This document shows positions 9,571 to 21,230 of a stretch of 63,875 nt of DNA, piece after piece. Source of the DNA: Candidatus Caribbeanibacter nitroreducens (GTDB taxonomy: Bacteria > Gemmatimonadota > Gemmatimonadetes > Palauibacterales > Palauibacteraceae); contig CANPVF010000022.1 in assembly GCA_947581645.1 (NCBI GenBank), positions 1-63,875 of the forward strand, given 5' to 3'. The notes under the pieces were generated by a model. The model searched no databases, was not told where the DNA came from, and saw only the letters and a list, made by a program, of their open reading frames with translations. How positions within the stretch are numbered: the stretch's first letter is position 1; the number at the start of each line of letters is the position of its first letter. A program made the translations under genes and the position numbers.

Positions 9571-9680
9571 GGGATCTCCCTTCACTGGTTGTCGGCTTCG
9601 TTGGACTCGGGTGCCGGTCGTCTCGCGGCCGGCGGGCGCGTTCGCGGCGGGTCCGGGAAGGGACCCGGGCCTGCCACGCA

Positions 9681-9703
9681 TTATCAATAACGATTATTGA
9701 TAA
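9681..9703. promoter_or_regulatory. Perfect palindrome, probable Fur operator
   Basis: Arms TTATCAATAA and TTATTGATAA are separated by CGA: a perfect 10-3-10 inverted repeat in an otherwise GC-rich region. Its AT content, length and symmetry resemble the 19-bp Fur consensus built on GATAAT/ATTATC. It lies upstream of the ferritin-like gene. A Fur homologue is encoded at 37636-38136. Confidence 0.7.
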
Positions 9704-9785
9704 GTGCAACAACCGTTCCCCGGCCTCCGGGACGCCGCACCGCACTCCTCCTTGAGCCCGGGCCGGGCCCGTCCTACCTTGGCGC

Positions 9786-9810
9786 CTCGTTGAAACTGAT
9801 TCTCAACGAG
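9786..9810. promoter_or_regulatory. Second Fur-type palindrome
   Basis: CTCGTTGA and TCAACGAG arms enclose a core reading TTGAAACTGATTCTCAA, which resembles the 7-1-7 Fur motif. It lies 77 bp before the small plus-strand gene at 9887. A similar CTCGTTGA sequence recurs in the box in front of fur. Confidence 0.55.
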
Positions 9811-9886
9811 ATGGTATGACGCCCCCGGACTCGCCGCCGGGACTCGGATCCTGGACTCACGGACCACACCACTCACGGACGACACG

Positions 9887-10300
9887 ATGCTATCTGACGT
9901 CGCAGCCTCCCTGGACCGCACCGCTCTCTCGAACTTCATCGACCGCTTCGAGGCGGGCCGTGTGCAGCGTCGGCCCCGACTCCGCTTCGTGGACCGCGCC
10001 GGCCGTGCCTGTCCCGCCGCGGCCCTGGTCGGCGCCGACAGCTCGGCCGACTTCATGAACGGAGAGTCGGGGCGCCGGTTCCGGGGAAGCGTGCTGGAGC
10101 GGGTGTCCCGTGCCTTCGAGGACGGGGACCTGGACGTGAGCGCCCTGTACCGGGAGTGCCTGCTGGAGCGGGCCCGGCGTGACGCCGACGCGCCTCACGC
10201 CACCGCCCGGAAGTCCCGGAGCTCCCGCAGCCCCATCGCCGCGAGCTCCTCGCGGATCTCGTCCCGGGCCCCGGGGGCGCCCACCGCCACCAGCACGTAG
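9887..10300 (+). CDS. Small unknown protein, possibly iron-regulated
   Basis: No family is recognised. It has 137 residues, no signal peptide and no membrane segment. The N-terminal 105 residues look like a normal acidic/basic mixed alpha-beta protein (for example FIDRFEAGRVQRRPRLRFVDRAGRA read in part). The last 33 residues are Ser/Arg-rich and lie antisense to the 3' end of the glycosyltransferase gene, which the frame overlaps by 106 bp. The Fur-type palindrome 77 bp upstream suggests iron control. Either the convergent overlap is real, or a sequence error has removed a stop near 10195. Confidence 0.55.
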   Translation: MLSDVAASLDRTALSNFIDRFEAGRVQRRPRLRFVDRAGRACPAAALVGADSSADFMNGESGRRFRGSVLERVSRAFEDGDLDVSALYRECLLERARRDADAPHATARKSRSSRSPIAASSSRISSRAPGAPTATST

Positions 10301-11229
10301 GCGGTGGGGCCGGAGCCCTCCGGCCCCATGGCAGCGGCCTCCAGCTCCCGTGGCGACAGGACCGGGAGCCCGTGGATCTCCTGCCCGATCTTTCGGGAAT
10401 CCACGTCGATCCAGGCGCGTACCTCCCCGCCCTGTGACCGGAGCTCGCGGCCGAAGCGCTTGCCCACGCGCCCCGCCCCCCACACCACGACGGGACGGTC
10501 GGCGGGAAGGGCCCCCCGGAGGAGGAAGTGGACGCGGCAGCGACGGAAGGCGTCCCGCCCGTACCGGGGCGAGGTCCGCGAGAGGCGCTCCTCGCCCCGC
10601 CTCCATCGCAGCAGCGTCCGGTCGACGTTGGCGGCCCGCATCCCCGCGGCGTGCAGGCGGAGCATCAGGTCGTAGTCCTCGGGCCAGCCCTCGTCCCGGT
10701 AGCCGCCCAGCTCCTCCAGGACCCGGGCGCGGATCATCAGCGTGGGATGGGCCACCGGGCACTCCACGAAGAGAGCCCGTCGCACGTCCTCCGACGTCCG
10801 GAGCCCGTTGAGCCACTGCTCGTAGCGGAGCAGGCCCGATCCGATGCCCTCTCGCGGCACGTAGCGCACCCCGGTCCCGCAGGCGGCCAGCTCCGGCCGC
10901 TCCTCCATCAGGGCCACCTGGAGACCCAGCCGCTCCGAGTGGGCCACGTCGTCGGCGTCCATGCGGGCCAGGAGGCGCCCCCGCGCGGCCCCGGCGGCGT
11001 CGTTCAGCGCCGGGATCAGGCCCCGGCGCTCCCGCCGCAGCACCCGCAGCCGCTCCTCCCGACCGGTCCACTCGTCCAGCAGCTCCCCGGTTCGGTCCCG
11101 GGAGCCGTCGTCCACGGCCACGATCTCGAAGTCGGACCACCGCTGGTCGGAGAGGCTCCGGAGCGAGCTCTCCAGGGTTCCGGCGGCATCGCGGCAGGGC
11201 AGGAGGACCGAGACGCGGGGGGCGCTCAC
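10195..11229 (-). CDS. Family 2 glycosyltransferase fused to a C-terminal Rossmann-like domain
   Basis: The 344-residue protein starts with PRVSVLLPCRDAAGTLESS, typical of GT-A family 2 enzymes. It has VDDGSRD for nucleotide binding, the metal-binding D91-A-D93-D94, and an acidic WPEDYDLMLRL motif with the likely base. From about residue 240 a second domain begins with VVVWGAGRVGKRFGREL, a Gly-rich Rossmann motif like the nucleotide-binding halves of PglD/CoA-binding-type proteins. I chose GTG at 11229, which overlaps the upstream stop as GTGA and sits right before the domain. The acceptor is unknown; an envelope glycan is possible given the secreted DUF3108-like neighbour. Confidence 0.85.
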   Translation of the reverse strand: MSAPRVSVLLPCRDAAGTLESSLRSLSDQRWSDFEIVAVDDGSRDRTGELLDEWTGREERLRVLRRERRGLIPALNDAAGAARGRLLARMDADDVAHSERLGLQVALMEERPELAACGTGVRYVPREGIGSGLLRYEQWLNGLRTSEDVRRALFVECPVAHPTLMIRARVLEELGGYRDEGWPEDYDLMLRLHAAGMRAANVDRTLLRWRRGEERLSRTSPRYGRDAFRRCRVHFLLRGALPADRPVVVWGAGRVGKRFGRELRSQGGEVRAWIDVDSRKIGQEIHGLPVLSPRELEAAAMGPEGSGPTAYVLVAVGAPGARDEIREELAAMGLRELRDFRAVA

Positions 11230-12013
11230 CGCCGGCCGGAGGAGCCTGTCGTGTCCGGGTGCGGGGACGTCTCCTCCGCCCCGACGGCGCGAAGGAGGAC
11301 CTCCACGGGCCGGGCCGCGAAGACCTGGCGGACCAGCGTCCGGGGCGTCTCCCGGGTGACCCACAGGACGAAGTCGCCCTGGTCGGTGGCGAGCTGCACC
11401 CGGTAGGTGTCGAAGCTGCCGGCGGGGACCTCCACGCTGTCGGCGCCGGTCACCAGCGCCCGGGCCTCCACCACCCCGCGCCCCGGCCGGAAGATGGGAT
11501 AGCGGAGCGTGTCGCCGGGGGCGAGGGGGCTCGCCAGGAGGGCCGCCAGGAGCATGTTGGAGTCCAGGACGCCCGGCGGGAGCTCCCGGTCCACCTCCAC
11601 CCGCCGCGTGTCCCCGGCCCGCTGGCCGGGGCGGGCCGAATCGGCCCGGACGGTGGCCACGCCCGACACCGCTCCGTCCCGGTAGGTGAGGTCCAGGAGG
11701 GCGGAGGCCCGTGCCAGCTGTCCCTCCCGGCGGGCGGACAGCGGCCGGACGTCGCGCGACATCACGTAGGTGGTGGTCTCGTTCCCCAGGCTCCCGGAGA
11801 CCTCCTCCCGGACGCGGAGGCCGCCGTCCCCGGTCCGCGCGTAGCTGACCCGGAGGGTGCCCAGCTCGTCGCCGTCGAAGAGGACGGCGTAGGTGAAGGT
11901 GTCGGCCCGGATCCGCCCGGCGTCCAGCGCCGGCTGCGCGGCGGCGGTGGCCGGGAGGGCGAGGGTCAGGACCGCCACCGCCCCCAGCGCCGCGCCCGCC
12001 GCCGTCCCGGCTC

Positions 12014-12017
<4 letters not shown>
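11226..12017 (-). CDS. Secreted DUF3108-like protein
   Basis: A 263-residue protein with a clear Sec signal peptide (MRAGTAAGAALGAVAVLTLALPATAAAQ, cleavage probably after AAAQ). The mature part is beta-rich and of DUF3108 type: FTYAVLFDGDELGTLRVSY near the N-terminus, then a conserved VEVPAGSFDTYRVQLATDQG segment. Members are periplasmic or outer-membrane-facing and functionally undefined. The ATG overlaps the uvrA stop (ATGA) and its stop overlaps the glycosyltransferase GTG, so the three genes are one transcription unit. The family call is from sequence pattern only. Confidence 0.7.
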
Positions 12018-14992
<2,975 letters not shown>

Positions 14993-15149
14993 GGCGTGGG
15001 ATGATACGACGCCGGCGGCGGAGGGTGCCAGCGGAGCCCGCCGCCGCGGCGCTCGCGGGGCGCCTCACCGGGGTTTCCGAGCGGACTCGAGAGGGTAGTT
15101 TACGGGTTCCGCTGTACCGGACGAACGCCACTTCCACCGCACCGGACCC
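14993..15149. promoter_or_regulatory. Divergent promoter region uvrA / ABC exporter
   Basis: A 157-bp gap between divergently transcribed genes. I see no gene or clear operator in it; a slightly AT-richer patch around 15094-15104 is the only candidate promoter element. No obvious LexA-like site of the imuA type is present. Confidence 0.4.
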
Positions 15150-17000
15150 GTGCAGGCCAACCCGCAGAGCCCGCTCCGAGAAGAGGAGGCGCTGGGCAAG
15201 GCGTACGACTCGCGCCTGATGAAGCGCCTGCTGGGCTACCTGAAGCCCTACCGGTGGCAGACGGCCGCCGCCGTGGTGATGCTCATCGCCGCCTCCGGGC
15301 TGGAGCTGGTGGGGCCGTGGCTCACCAAGGAGGCCATCGACGAGGCCATCCGGAACGGCGACGAGAACATGCTCCTGTGGCTGGGCTCCGCGTACCTGGC
15401 CTCGCTGGTCCTGGCCGCCGGCCTCCAGTACGGGCAGACGCTGGTCACCACCTGGCTGGGCCAGAACGTGATGAAGGACCTCCGGGAGGAGATCTTCCGG
15501 AAGCTGGACCGGCTGGACCTGAGCTTCTTCGACAAGAACCCCGTGGGCCGGCTCATGACACGGGTCACGAACGACGTGGACGTCCTGAACGAGATGTTCA
15601 CGTCCGGCGTGGTGACGATCTTCGGCGACATCTTCACGCTGCTGTTCATCGTCGGCGCCATGGTGGCGCTGGACCTGCAGCTGGCCCTGGTCACCTTCGC
15701 CGTGCTCCCGGTGGTGTTCGCCGCCGCCTGGATGTTCCGCTCCAGCGTCCGGGACGCCTACCGGGACATCCGGGTCCGGCTGGCGCGGGTGAACTCCTTC
15801 CTGCAGGAGCGCATCGGCGGGATGGGCGTGGTGCAGCTCTTCCGGCAGGAGGAGCCGACGCGGGATCGCTTCGAGGAGCTGAACGACGAGTACCTGGACT
15901 CCCACCTCCGCTCGATCACCTACTACGCCCTCTTCTTCCCGGTGATCGAGCTCATCACCGCCGTGGCCCTGGCGCTGATCATCTGGTACGGCGGCGCCCG
16001 GGCCCTGGAGGGGACGATCACGATCGGCGTCATCGCCGCCTTCCTGCAGTACGCCCGGCGCTTCTTCCGGCCGATCCAGGACCTCTCGCAGAAGTACAAC
16101 ATCCTGCAGAGCGCCATGGCCAGCTCGGAGCGGATCTTCGAGCTCCTGGACCGGGAGCCGGGGGTCGAGGAGCCCGCCGCGCCGGTTCACCTGGACACGC
16201 CGGTGGAGGGGCGGATCCGGTTCGAGGACGTCTGGTTCCGCTACGACACGCTCACCGAGGAGGGAGAGACGCCCTCCGACGTCGTGGCGCCCGAGAGCGA
16301 GCGGGAGTGGGTGCTCAGGGGCATCGACTTCACCGTGGAGCCGGGCCAGCGGGTGGCCATCGTGGGAGCCACCGGCGCCGGGAAGTCCACGATCATCAAC
16401 CTCCTCATGCGCTTCTACGAGCCGCAGCGAGGGCGGATCCTGCTCGACGGCGTCGACATCAGCGACGTGCCGATCCGGGAGCTCCGGTCGCGAATGGGGC
16501 TGGTGCTGCAGGACGTCTACCTCTTCTCGGGAACGGCCCGGGAGAACATCGTCCTGGACCGCCCGGGCATCGACGAGGAGCGGATGCGGCGGGCGGCACG
16601 ACGGGTGGGGATCGCCAGCCACATCGAGCGGCTCCCGGACGGCTACGGGCACGAGCTGGGCGAGCGGGGGAGCAACCTGAGCGTGGGCGAGCGGCAGCTC
16701 CTGAGCTTCGCCCGGGCCCTGGCCGGGGATCCGTCGGTGCTCCTGCTGGACGAGGCCACCAGCTCGGTGGACTCCAGGGTCGAGGCCGAGATCGAGGAGG
16801 CGCTGGAGGAGGTGCTGGAGGGTCGGACGAGCCTGGTCATCGCCCACCGCCTGTCGACGATCCGGAGCGCCGATCGGATCCTGGTGCTGCACCACGGCGA
16901 GATCCGGGAGTCGGGCACCCACGCGGAGCTGCTGGAGCAGGAGGGGCTCTACTCGCGGCTCCACCGCCTGCAGTTCGCCGGCTCCACGACGGCGGCGTAG
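15150..17000 (+). CDS. ABC exporter, fused permease and ATPase (MsbA/lipid-drug type)
   Basis: A 616-residue half-transporter: six membrane helices in about residues 25-320, then an ATPase domain. The Walker A is GATGAGKST at about 406-414. The signature region is NLSVGERQLLSFARAL, with V in place of the usual second S/G of LSGGQ. Walker B is VLLLDEATSSVD and the H-loop is IAHRLSTIR. It should work as a homodimer in the inner membrane, exporting lipids or hydrophobic compounds. The start is GTG at 15150. A PLDc_N-type small membrane protein follows 12 bp later, and waaA is encoded convergently, loosely suggesting an envelope role. Confidence 0.92.
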   Translation: MQANPQSPLREEEALGKAYDSRLMKRLLGYLKPYRWQTAAAVVMLIAASGLELVGPWLTKEAIDEAIRNGDENMLLWLGSAYLASLVLAAGLQYGQTLVTTWLGQNVMKDLREEIFRKLDRLDLSFFDKNPVGRLMTRVTNDVDVLNEMFTSGVVTIFGDIFTLLFIVGAMVALDLQLALVTFAVLPVVFAAAWMFRSSVRDAYRDIRVRLARVNSFLQERIGGMGVVQLFRQEEPTRDRFEELNDEYLDSHLRSITYYALFFPVIELITAVALALIIWYGGARALEGTITIGVIAAFLQYARRFFRPIQDLSQKYNILQSAMASSERIFELLDREPGVEEPAAPVHLDTPVEGRIRFEDVWFRYDTLTEEGETPSDVVAPESEREWVLRGIDFTVEPGQRVAIVGATGAGKSTIINLLMRFYEPQRGRILLDGVDISDVPIRELRSRMGLVLQDVYLFSGTARENIVLDRPGIDEERMRRAARRVGIASHIERLPDGYGHELGERGSNLSVGERQLLSFARALAGDPSVLLLDEATSSVDSRVEAEIEEALEEVLEGRTSLVIAHRLSTIRSADRILVLHHGEIRESGTHAELLEQEGLYSRLHRLQFAGSTTAA

Positions 17001-17012
17001 GGGGTGGGAGAG

Positions 17013-17246
17013 ATGCAGGCGCTCCTGGACGCCGCGGCCGGAATCGACACGAGATGGGTGCTGGCGGTCACGCTCCTGCTGCTGGACGTGTGGTGCATCG
17101 GGCTCCTGCTGCGCTCCGACGGAAGCCCCCGCTCCAAGGTCCTGTGGGCGGGAATCATCCTCCTGTGCCCCGTCGTGGGGTGCGTCCTGTGGTACGTGCT
17201 GGGGCCGAAGCCCGACATGCTGCCGGAGGAGGAGAGAGTGGGCTGA
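17013..17246 (+). CDS. Small PLDc_N-domain membrane protein
   Basis: A 77-residue protein with two hydrophobic segments (about 14-32 and 43-62). The motif CPVVGCVLWYVLGPKP is typical of the phospholipase D nuclease N-terminal family (cardiolipin-synthase N-terminal membrane region) found as a stand-alone unit. No catalytic HKD motif is present, so it is not an enzyme by itself. I prefer ATG 17013, with GGGAG just upstream, over the in-frame GTG at 17004. It lies 12 bp after the ABC exporter and is probably cotranscribed. Confidence 0.75.
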   Translation: MQALLDAAAGIDTRWVLAVTLLLLDVWCIGLLLRSDGSPRSKVLWAGIILLCPVVGCVLWYVLGPKPDMLPEEERVG

Positions 17247-17265
17247 GCGGGGAGCCCCTTCGCGC

Positions 17266-18615
17266 TCAGCCCCGGGATTCCTTCCCGTCGAGCAGCTCCG
17301 CCACCAGCGCCGCTCCCCGCTCCGCGGCGCCGGCGCTGTCCTCGGCGAAGCTCCGGGCGGCCTGCCCCATCTCGCGGCGGAGGCCCCCGTCGGCCAGCAG
17401 CTCCTCCAGCTGATCCGCCAGGACCCGCGCCGCCGCCGCCGGATCTTCCCCGCCGGGGACCCGCCGCGCTGCCCCCCGCTCCACGAGGGCCCGGGCCTCC
17501 CACCGATCCCCCCGGGGTCCGAAGAGCACCGGCACCCCGGCGGCCGCCGGCTCCACGACGGAGTGGAGCCCGTCGCTGCCGAGCCCTCCCCCGACCCAGG
17601 CCAGGTCGGCCGCCCCGTAGAGTCGCGCCAGGAGCCCCGTCCGGTTCACGACCAGGAGGTCGTCGACGGCGGTGGCCGGCGGCGGGCCTCCCGCGCCCCA
17701 GACCGCGGGCTCCCGCCCCAGCCGCTCCCTGCACAGTCCGTCGATGCGCTCCCGGGCGCCGGGGCCGGGCTCGTGGGGAACGAGCACCAGGACGGGGGCG
17801 CCGGCCCCGCTCCCGTCGCCGGCCAGGCGGCCGTGCGCCCGCACCAGGAGCTCCTCGTCCGGCGGCCAGGTGGAGCCCGCCACCAGAACCGGCCGCCCCG
17901 CGGGGGCCAGGCGGGAGAGGACGGCAGCCGCCCCCCCGCCGTCCGGGCCCGATCGCCCGGCCTCCGACAGGGCGCGGTCGACGGCCGCGTCCCCGGTGAC
18001 CTCCACCGCCTCCTCGCGGACGCCCAGGCTCCGGAGCCGGCCGGCGTCCTCGCCGGTGGCGGCCCCGACGCGCCGGAGGCGGCCGTAGCCGGGGCGGAGC
18101 AGCCCCCGGGCCACCGGTCGGAGGCGGGTGCTGCCGGGCCGCACCGTGGCGTTGACCATGCCCAGGGGAACGCCGATCCCGGCGGCGGCGCGGGTCAGGT
18201 TCGGCCACAGGTCGCCGCGCGCGAAGACGAGGGCCGACGGCTCGAGAGCGCGGAGGGCCCGGCGGCAGTCCCGCGCGGTGTCCAGGGGCAGGAAGTCGGC
18301 GCGGTCGGGTCGAAGCCCGGAGAGGGCGTCCCGGCCGGAGGGCGAGGCGTGGGTGACGAGCAGGTCGAGCTCCCGGTCTCCGCGGAGCCGATCCACCACC
18401 GGGGCCGCGCCCAGCAGCTCGCCGGCGGAGGCGCCGTGGAGCCAGAGCAGGGGGGACGCCGACGACCGGGAGCGGCCCCAGCCGGTCAGCGCCGAGGAGG
18501 CGGCCCGGCGGCCGGCGGAGGCCTCGGCCGCCTTCGGGTCCAGGAGGCCGGCCGCCGGCAGGAGGGGGCGGAGGGCGTCCACCGCGAGCCCCCAGGCTCG
18601 CTCACGGAGCGTCAC
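17266..18615 (-). CDS. waaA: 3-deoxy-D-manno-octulosonic acid (Kdo) transferase
   Basis: A 449-residue GT30-type enzyme transferring Kdo from CMP-Kdo to lipid A precursor at the inner membrane. Motifs: LLWLHGASAGELLGA near the N-terminus with the catalytic Glu (HGASxGE), a GDLWPNL segment replacing the usual ELWPN, and the C-terminal LHSVVEPAAAGVPVLFGP loop that binds CMP. The GTG start gives MTLRERAWG, somewhat shorter in its membrane anchor than usual. Its presence implies LPS of Kdo type, hence a Gram-negative outer membrane. The next gene upstream on the strand ends 31 bp away. Confidence 0.88.
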   Translation of the reverse strand: MTLRERAWGLAVDALRPLLPAAGLLDPKAAEASAGRRAASSALTGWGRSRSSASPLLWLHGASAGELLGAAPVVDRLRGDRELDLLVTHASPSGRDALSGLRPDRADFLPLDTARDCRRALRALEPSALVFARGDLWPNLTRAAAGIGVPLGMVNATVRPGSTRLRPVARGLLRPGYGRLRRVGAATGEDAGRLRSLGVREEAVEVTGDAAVDRALSEAGRSGPDGGGAAAVLSRLAPAGRPVLVAGSTWPPDEELLVRAHGRLAGDGSGAGAPVLVLVPHEPGPGARERIDGLCRERLGREPAVWGAGGPPPATAVDDLLVVNRTGLLARLYGAADLAWVGGGLGSDGLHSVVEPAAAGVPVLFGPRGDRWEARALVERGAARRVPGGEDPAAAARVLADQLEELLADGGLRREMGQAARSFAEDSAGAAERGAALVAELLDGKESRG

Positions 18616-18646
18616 GTCGACGCCGTCCCGAAGCGGATGACGGGAC

Positions 18647-18979
18647 TCAGACGGGGTGGCTTCCGCCCTCGTCGTCGGGCTCCCAGCCCTCGTCGTCCCA
18701 TTCGTCGGCGAGCTCCTCCATCCGCTCGCGGGCCTCGCGCACGATCCGCCGCGCCTCCCTCTCCTCCGGGTCCTCCACGGGCATCAGGCGCTCGGTGTGG
18801 CGCACTTCGTAGTCGAACAGGAGGGCCCGGACGTCGCCCAGCCGGGTCAGCAGGAGCGGCAGCGCGCGCAGCAGACGCCCCTCCTCCTCCAGGCGCTGCA
18901 CGAGCTCCGCGAAGTTGAGCAGGACTCGGCGAACCTTCTCCTCGTCGGGCGTGTCGTCGGATCCTCTGTTCCCGGGCAT
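18647..18979 (-). CDS. Small acidic alpha-helical protein, unknown
   Basis: A 110-residue, strongly acidic, almost wholly helical protein without Cys, signal peptide or membrane segment. The central region LVQRLEEEGRLLRALPLLLTRLGDVRALLFDYEVRHTERL looks like a helical hairpin; the tail is DEWDDEGWEPDDEGG. I do not recognise the family. The ATG at 18979 is preceded by GGAGGTCCCGC, a good ribosome-binding site. The start of waaA is 31 bp downstream, so the two genes may be cotranscribed. Confidence 0.7.
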   Translation of the reverse strand: MPGNRGSDDTPDEEKVRRVLLNFAELVQRLEEEGRLLRALPLLLTRLGDVRALLFDYEVRHTERLMPVEDPEEREARRIVREARERMEELADEWDDEGWEPDDEGGSHPV

Positions 18980-19144
18980 GCGGGACCTCCCTCCTGTCTG
19001 GCCGCTGTCCGGGTCCGGGCTCGCGGCACGGGCGGCGAGCAGTGGCGTCCGGACCCGGTTCGGACCTACATACCCTCGCTCCCCCCGCGGCGTTCTCGGC
19101 GCCCGGAGGCGGGACGGATCTACGGCGCGCGCCGCCGGTAGCAC

Positions 19145-20266
19145 TTGACCGTGACCCCGGACCGCTCCCGCCCGCGCCTCTCGTCCCCCGCCGCCGGCCG
19201 CCACCTGTGCCTGGCGGCCGTGGCCCTGGCCGTGGCCGTTCCCGCCCTCTTCGGCGCCTGCTCACCGGGCTACGTCCTGCGCGCGGGGTGGGAGGAGCTC
19301 AAGATCCTCGAGCGCCGCCAGCCCATCGACCGGGCCGTCCACGACACCGCGCTCTCCGAGGACCTGCGCCGGAAGCTCCGGCTCGTGGTGGACGCCCGCG
19401 AGTACGCCGAGCGCGAGCTGGGTCTGGAGGCCGGCAAGAGCTACCGGAGCTTCGCCCGCATGCCCGCGGACACCCTGATGCTCGTGGTCTCCGCGGCGCA
19501 CCCCTATCGCCTGGCCTGGAAGACCTGGTGGTTCCCCATCGTGGGTCGGGTGCCGTACCGGGGCTTCTTCGACTTCGACGAGGCCCGGGACCTGGCCGCC
19601 AGCCTCCGGGACCGCGGCTTCGACACCTACGTGCGTCCCACGGCGGCCTTCAGCACCCTGGGCTGGCTGCCGGACCCGATCCTCTCGCCCGCCCTGCAGG
19701 GGGACAGCGTCTCCGTGGTGGAGACGGTGATCCACGAGATGACCCACACCACGTTCTTCCCGTCCGGCGAGGTGAACTTCAACGAGAGCTTCGCCAACTT
19801 CGTCGGGCACCGCGGCGCCGTCGACTTCTTCTGCCGCGGCCTGGCGGACGAGGACAACTGCCGGCGCGCCCGGGACCGGTGGCACGACACGCGGGTCTTC
19901 GGGCGCTTCTTCCAGTCCACCCTGGAGGAGTTCCGCGAGCTCTACGGCCGTTCGCTGCCGGACTCGGTCATGGAGGCCCGCAAGCGAGCGCTCTTCCGGG
20001 CGTCGGCCGATCGGTACGCGGAGGAGTTCAGGCCGCAGCTGCGGGCCGGGACGTACGGGGACCTGGACCCCGAGGGGCTCAACAACGCCTGGCTGCTGGG
20101 CAGGATCCTCTACTACAGGCAGCTGGACGACTTCGAGGCCGTGTACGGCTCGAGCGACGGGCTCCGGGCCGCCGTGGATCGGATCATCCGGGCGGTCGGG
20201 GAGTCGGGGGAGGGGCCGTGGGAGGCCCTGGACCGCCTCCTCGACGAGCGCTCCGCCGCCGGCTAG
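19145..20266 (+). CDS. Lipoprotein aminopeptidase-like metalloprotease (PF10023 type)
   Basis: A 373-residue protein with an N-terminal hydrophobic signal ending in a lipobox-like LFGAC, so it is likely lipidated. The region GYVLRAGWEELKILERRQPIDR followed by LSEDLRRKLRLVVDAREYAERELGL, and the zinc motif HEMTH in VETVIHEMTHTTFF, with GEVNFNESFANFVG supplying a further Glu, match the putative aminopeptidase family (Aminopep, formerly DUF2265). Substrates are unknown; an envelope peptidase role is inferred. The start codon is TTG 19145 or GTG 19151. It is transcribed divergently from the small acidic gene. Confidence 0.85.
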   Translation: MTVTPDRSRPRLSSPAAGRHLCLAAVALAVAVPALFGACSPGYVLRAGWEELKILERRQPIDRAVHDTALSEDLRRKLRLVVDAREYAERELGLEAGKSYRSFARMPADTLMLVVSAAHPYRLAWKTWWFPIVGRVPYRGFFDFDEARDLAASLRDRGFDTYVRPTAAFSTLGWLPDPILSPALQGDSVSVVETVIHEMTHTTFFPSGEVNFNESFANFVGHRGAVDFFCRGLADEDNCRRARDRWHDTRVFGRFFQSTLEEFRELYGRSLPDSVMEARKRALFRASADRYAEEFRPQLRAGTYGDLDPEGLNNAWLLGRILYYRQLDDFEAVYGSSDGLRAAVDRIIRAVGESGEGPWEALDRLLDERSAAG

Positions 20267-20342
20267 GTTCTGCCCGCCTCGGCGGCCGTCCCGCCGGGGT
20301 CGCCGACGCGTACCGGTCCCAGCATCTCCAGCTCCCTTCCAT

Positions 20343-21218
20343 ATGTTCGACAAGATCCTCGTCGCCGTCGATTTCTCGGATCCCTCCGTCGAGTCCCTGG
20401 ACTGGACCAGGGACCGCTACCCGGACGCCGAGATCGTCCTCTTCCACGCCCTGGAGCGGACGGACCCCCCGAACTATGTCCGGCGCGCCCTGGGCGACGC
20501 CCTGGACCTGGGCCAGGAAGAGGAGCTGGACGCCCGGTCCAACCTGGAGGCCCTGGCGGAGGCGAGAGGGCTCGAGGGGGGGACCATGGTCCGGGAGGGG
20601 TGGCCGCCGGCCGCCGTGCACGAGGCCGCCCACGAGGTCGGGGCCGACCTCATCGTCGTGGCGGCCCACCGGCGTCAGGTGTGGCCCGGGGACGAGCCGC
20701 CGGGCGCGACGGCCGAGGCCATCGCCGAGCGCTCGTCGGTGCCGCTCCTCATCTGGCGGGACCAGGTGGAGCCCACCACGGACCACCCCACCGTGGTCGC
20801 GTCGCTCGACCTCAGGGAGGGCACCGAGCCGGTGGCGGAGGCGGCGGCGCGCGTGGCGAAAAGCTTCGGGGCGCGCCTCCTCATGCTGCACGTCCTCTCG
20901 GGGACGCTCCACTCCTACCTGCGCGCGGTGAGCTCCCCGGCGAAGGTCGAGGAGGCGGAGCGCTCCATCCAGCGGAGCGCGCGCCAGGAGGCCGAGGGGC
21001 GCGTGCCGGAGGATCTGCGCGGGGAGCTCGAGATCCAGACGGTGATCCAGCGCGGACGCCCGATCACCCAGATCCTGGCCACGGCCGAGACCGAGGCCGC
21101 GGACCTGATCGTCATGGGGAAGAGCCACGCCGCCCGGCCGGACGCGGGCCTCCTGGGGAGCGTGACGGGGAAGGTCGTGCGCGGCGCCAGCTGCTCGGTG
21201 CTGATCGTCCCCCTGTAG
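20343..21218 (+). CDS. Universal stress protein, tandem UspA domains
   Basis: A 291-residue cytoplasmic protein with two Usp domains, at about 1-140 and 145-291. The first opens with KILVAVDFSDPSVESLDW. The second ends with VMGKSHAARPDAGLLGSVTGKVVRGASCSVLIVPL, which fits the ATP-binding Gly pattern G-2x-G-9x-G(S/T) fairly closely. Tandem Usps bind nucleotides and help survival under stress; the exact role is unknown. It is followed convergently by infC, with 12 bp between stops. Confidence 0.9.
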   Translation: MFDKILVAVDFSDPSVESLDWTRDRYPDAEIVLFHALERTDPPNYVRRALGDALDLGQEEELDARSNLEALAEARGLEGGTMVREGWPPAAVHEAAHEVGADLIVVAAHRRQVWPGDEPPGATAEAIAERSSVPLLIWRDQVEPTTDHPTVVASLDLREGTEPVAEAAARVAKSFGARLLMLHVLSGTLHSYLRAVSSPAKVEEAERSIQRSARQEAEGRVPEDLRGELEIQTVIQRGRPITQILATAETEAADLIVMGKSHAARPDAGLLGSVTGKVVRGASCSVLIVPL

Positions 21219-21230
21219 GGACGGACCTCG

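Larger units (their letters stand above)
9571..9886. promoter_or_regulatory. Divergent regulatory region between ferritin-like gene and small unknown gene
   Basis: This 316-bp stretch contains no convincing gene. It holds two Fur-type palindromes (9681-9703 and 9786-9810), and it is visibly AT-richer around them than the genes are. Both flanking genes are transcribed outward, so it should contain both promoters. Confidence 0.6.
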
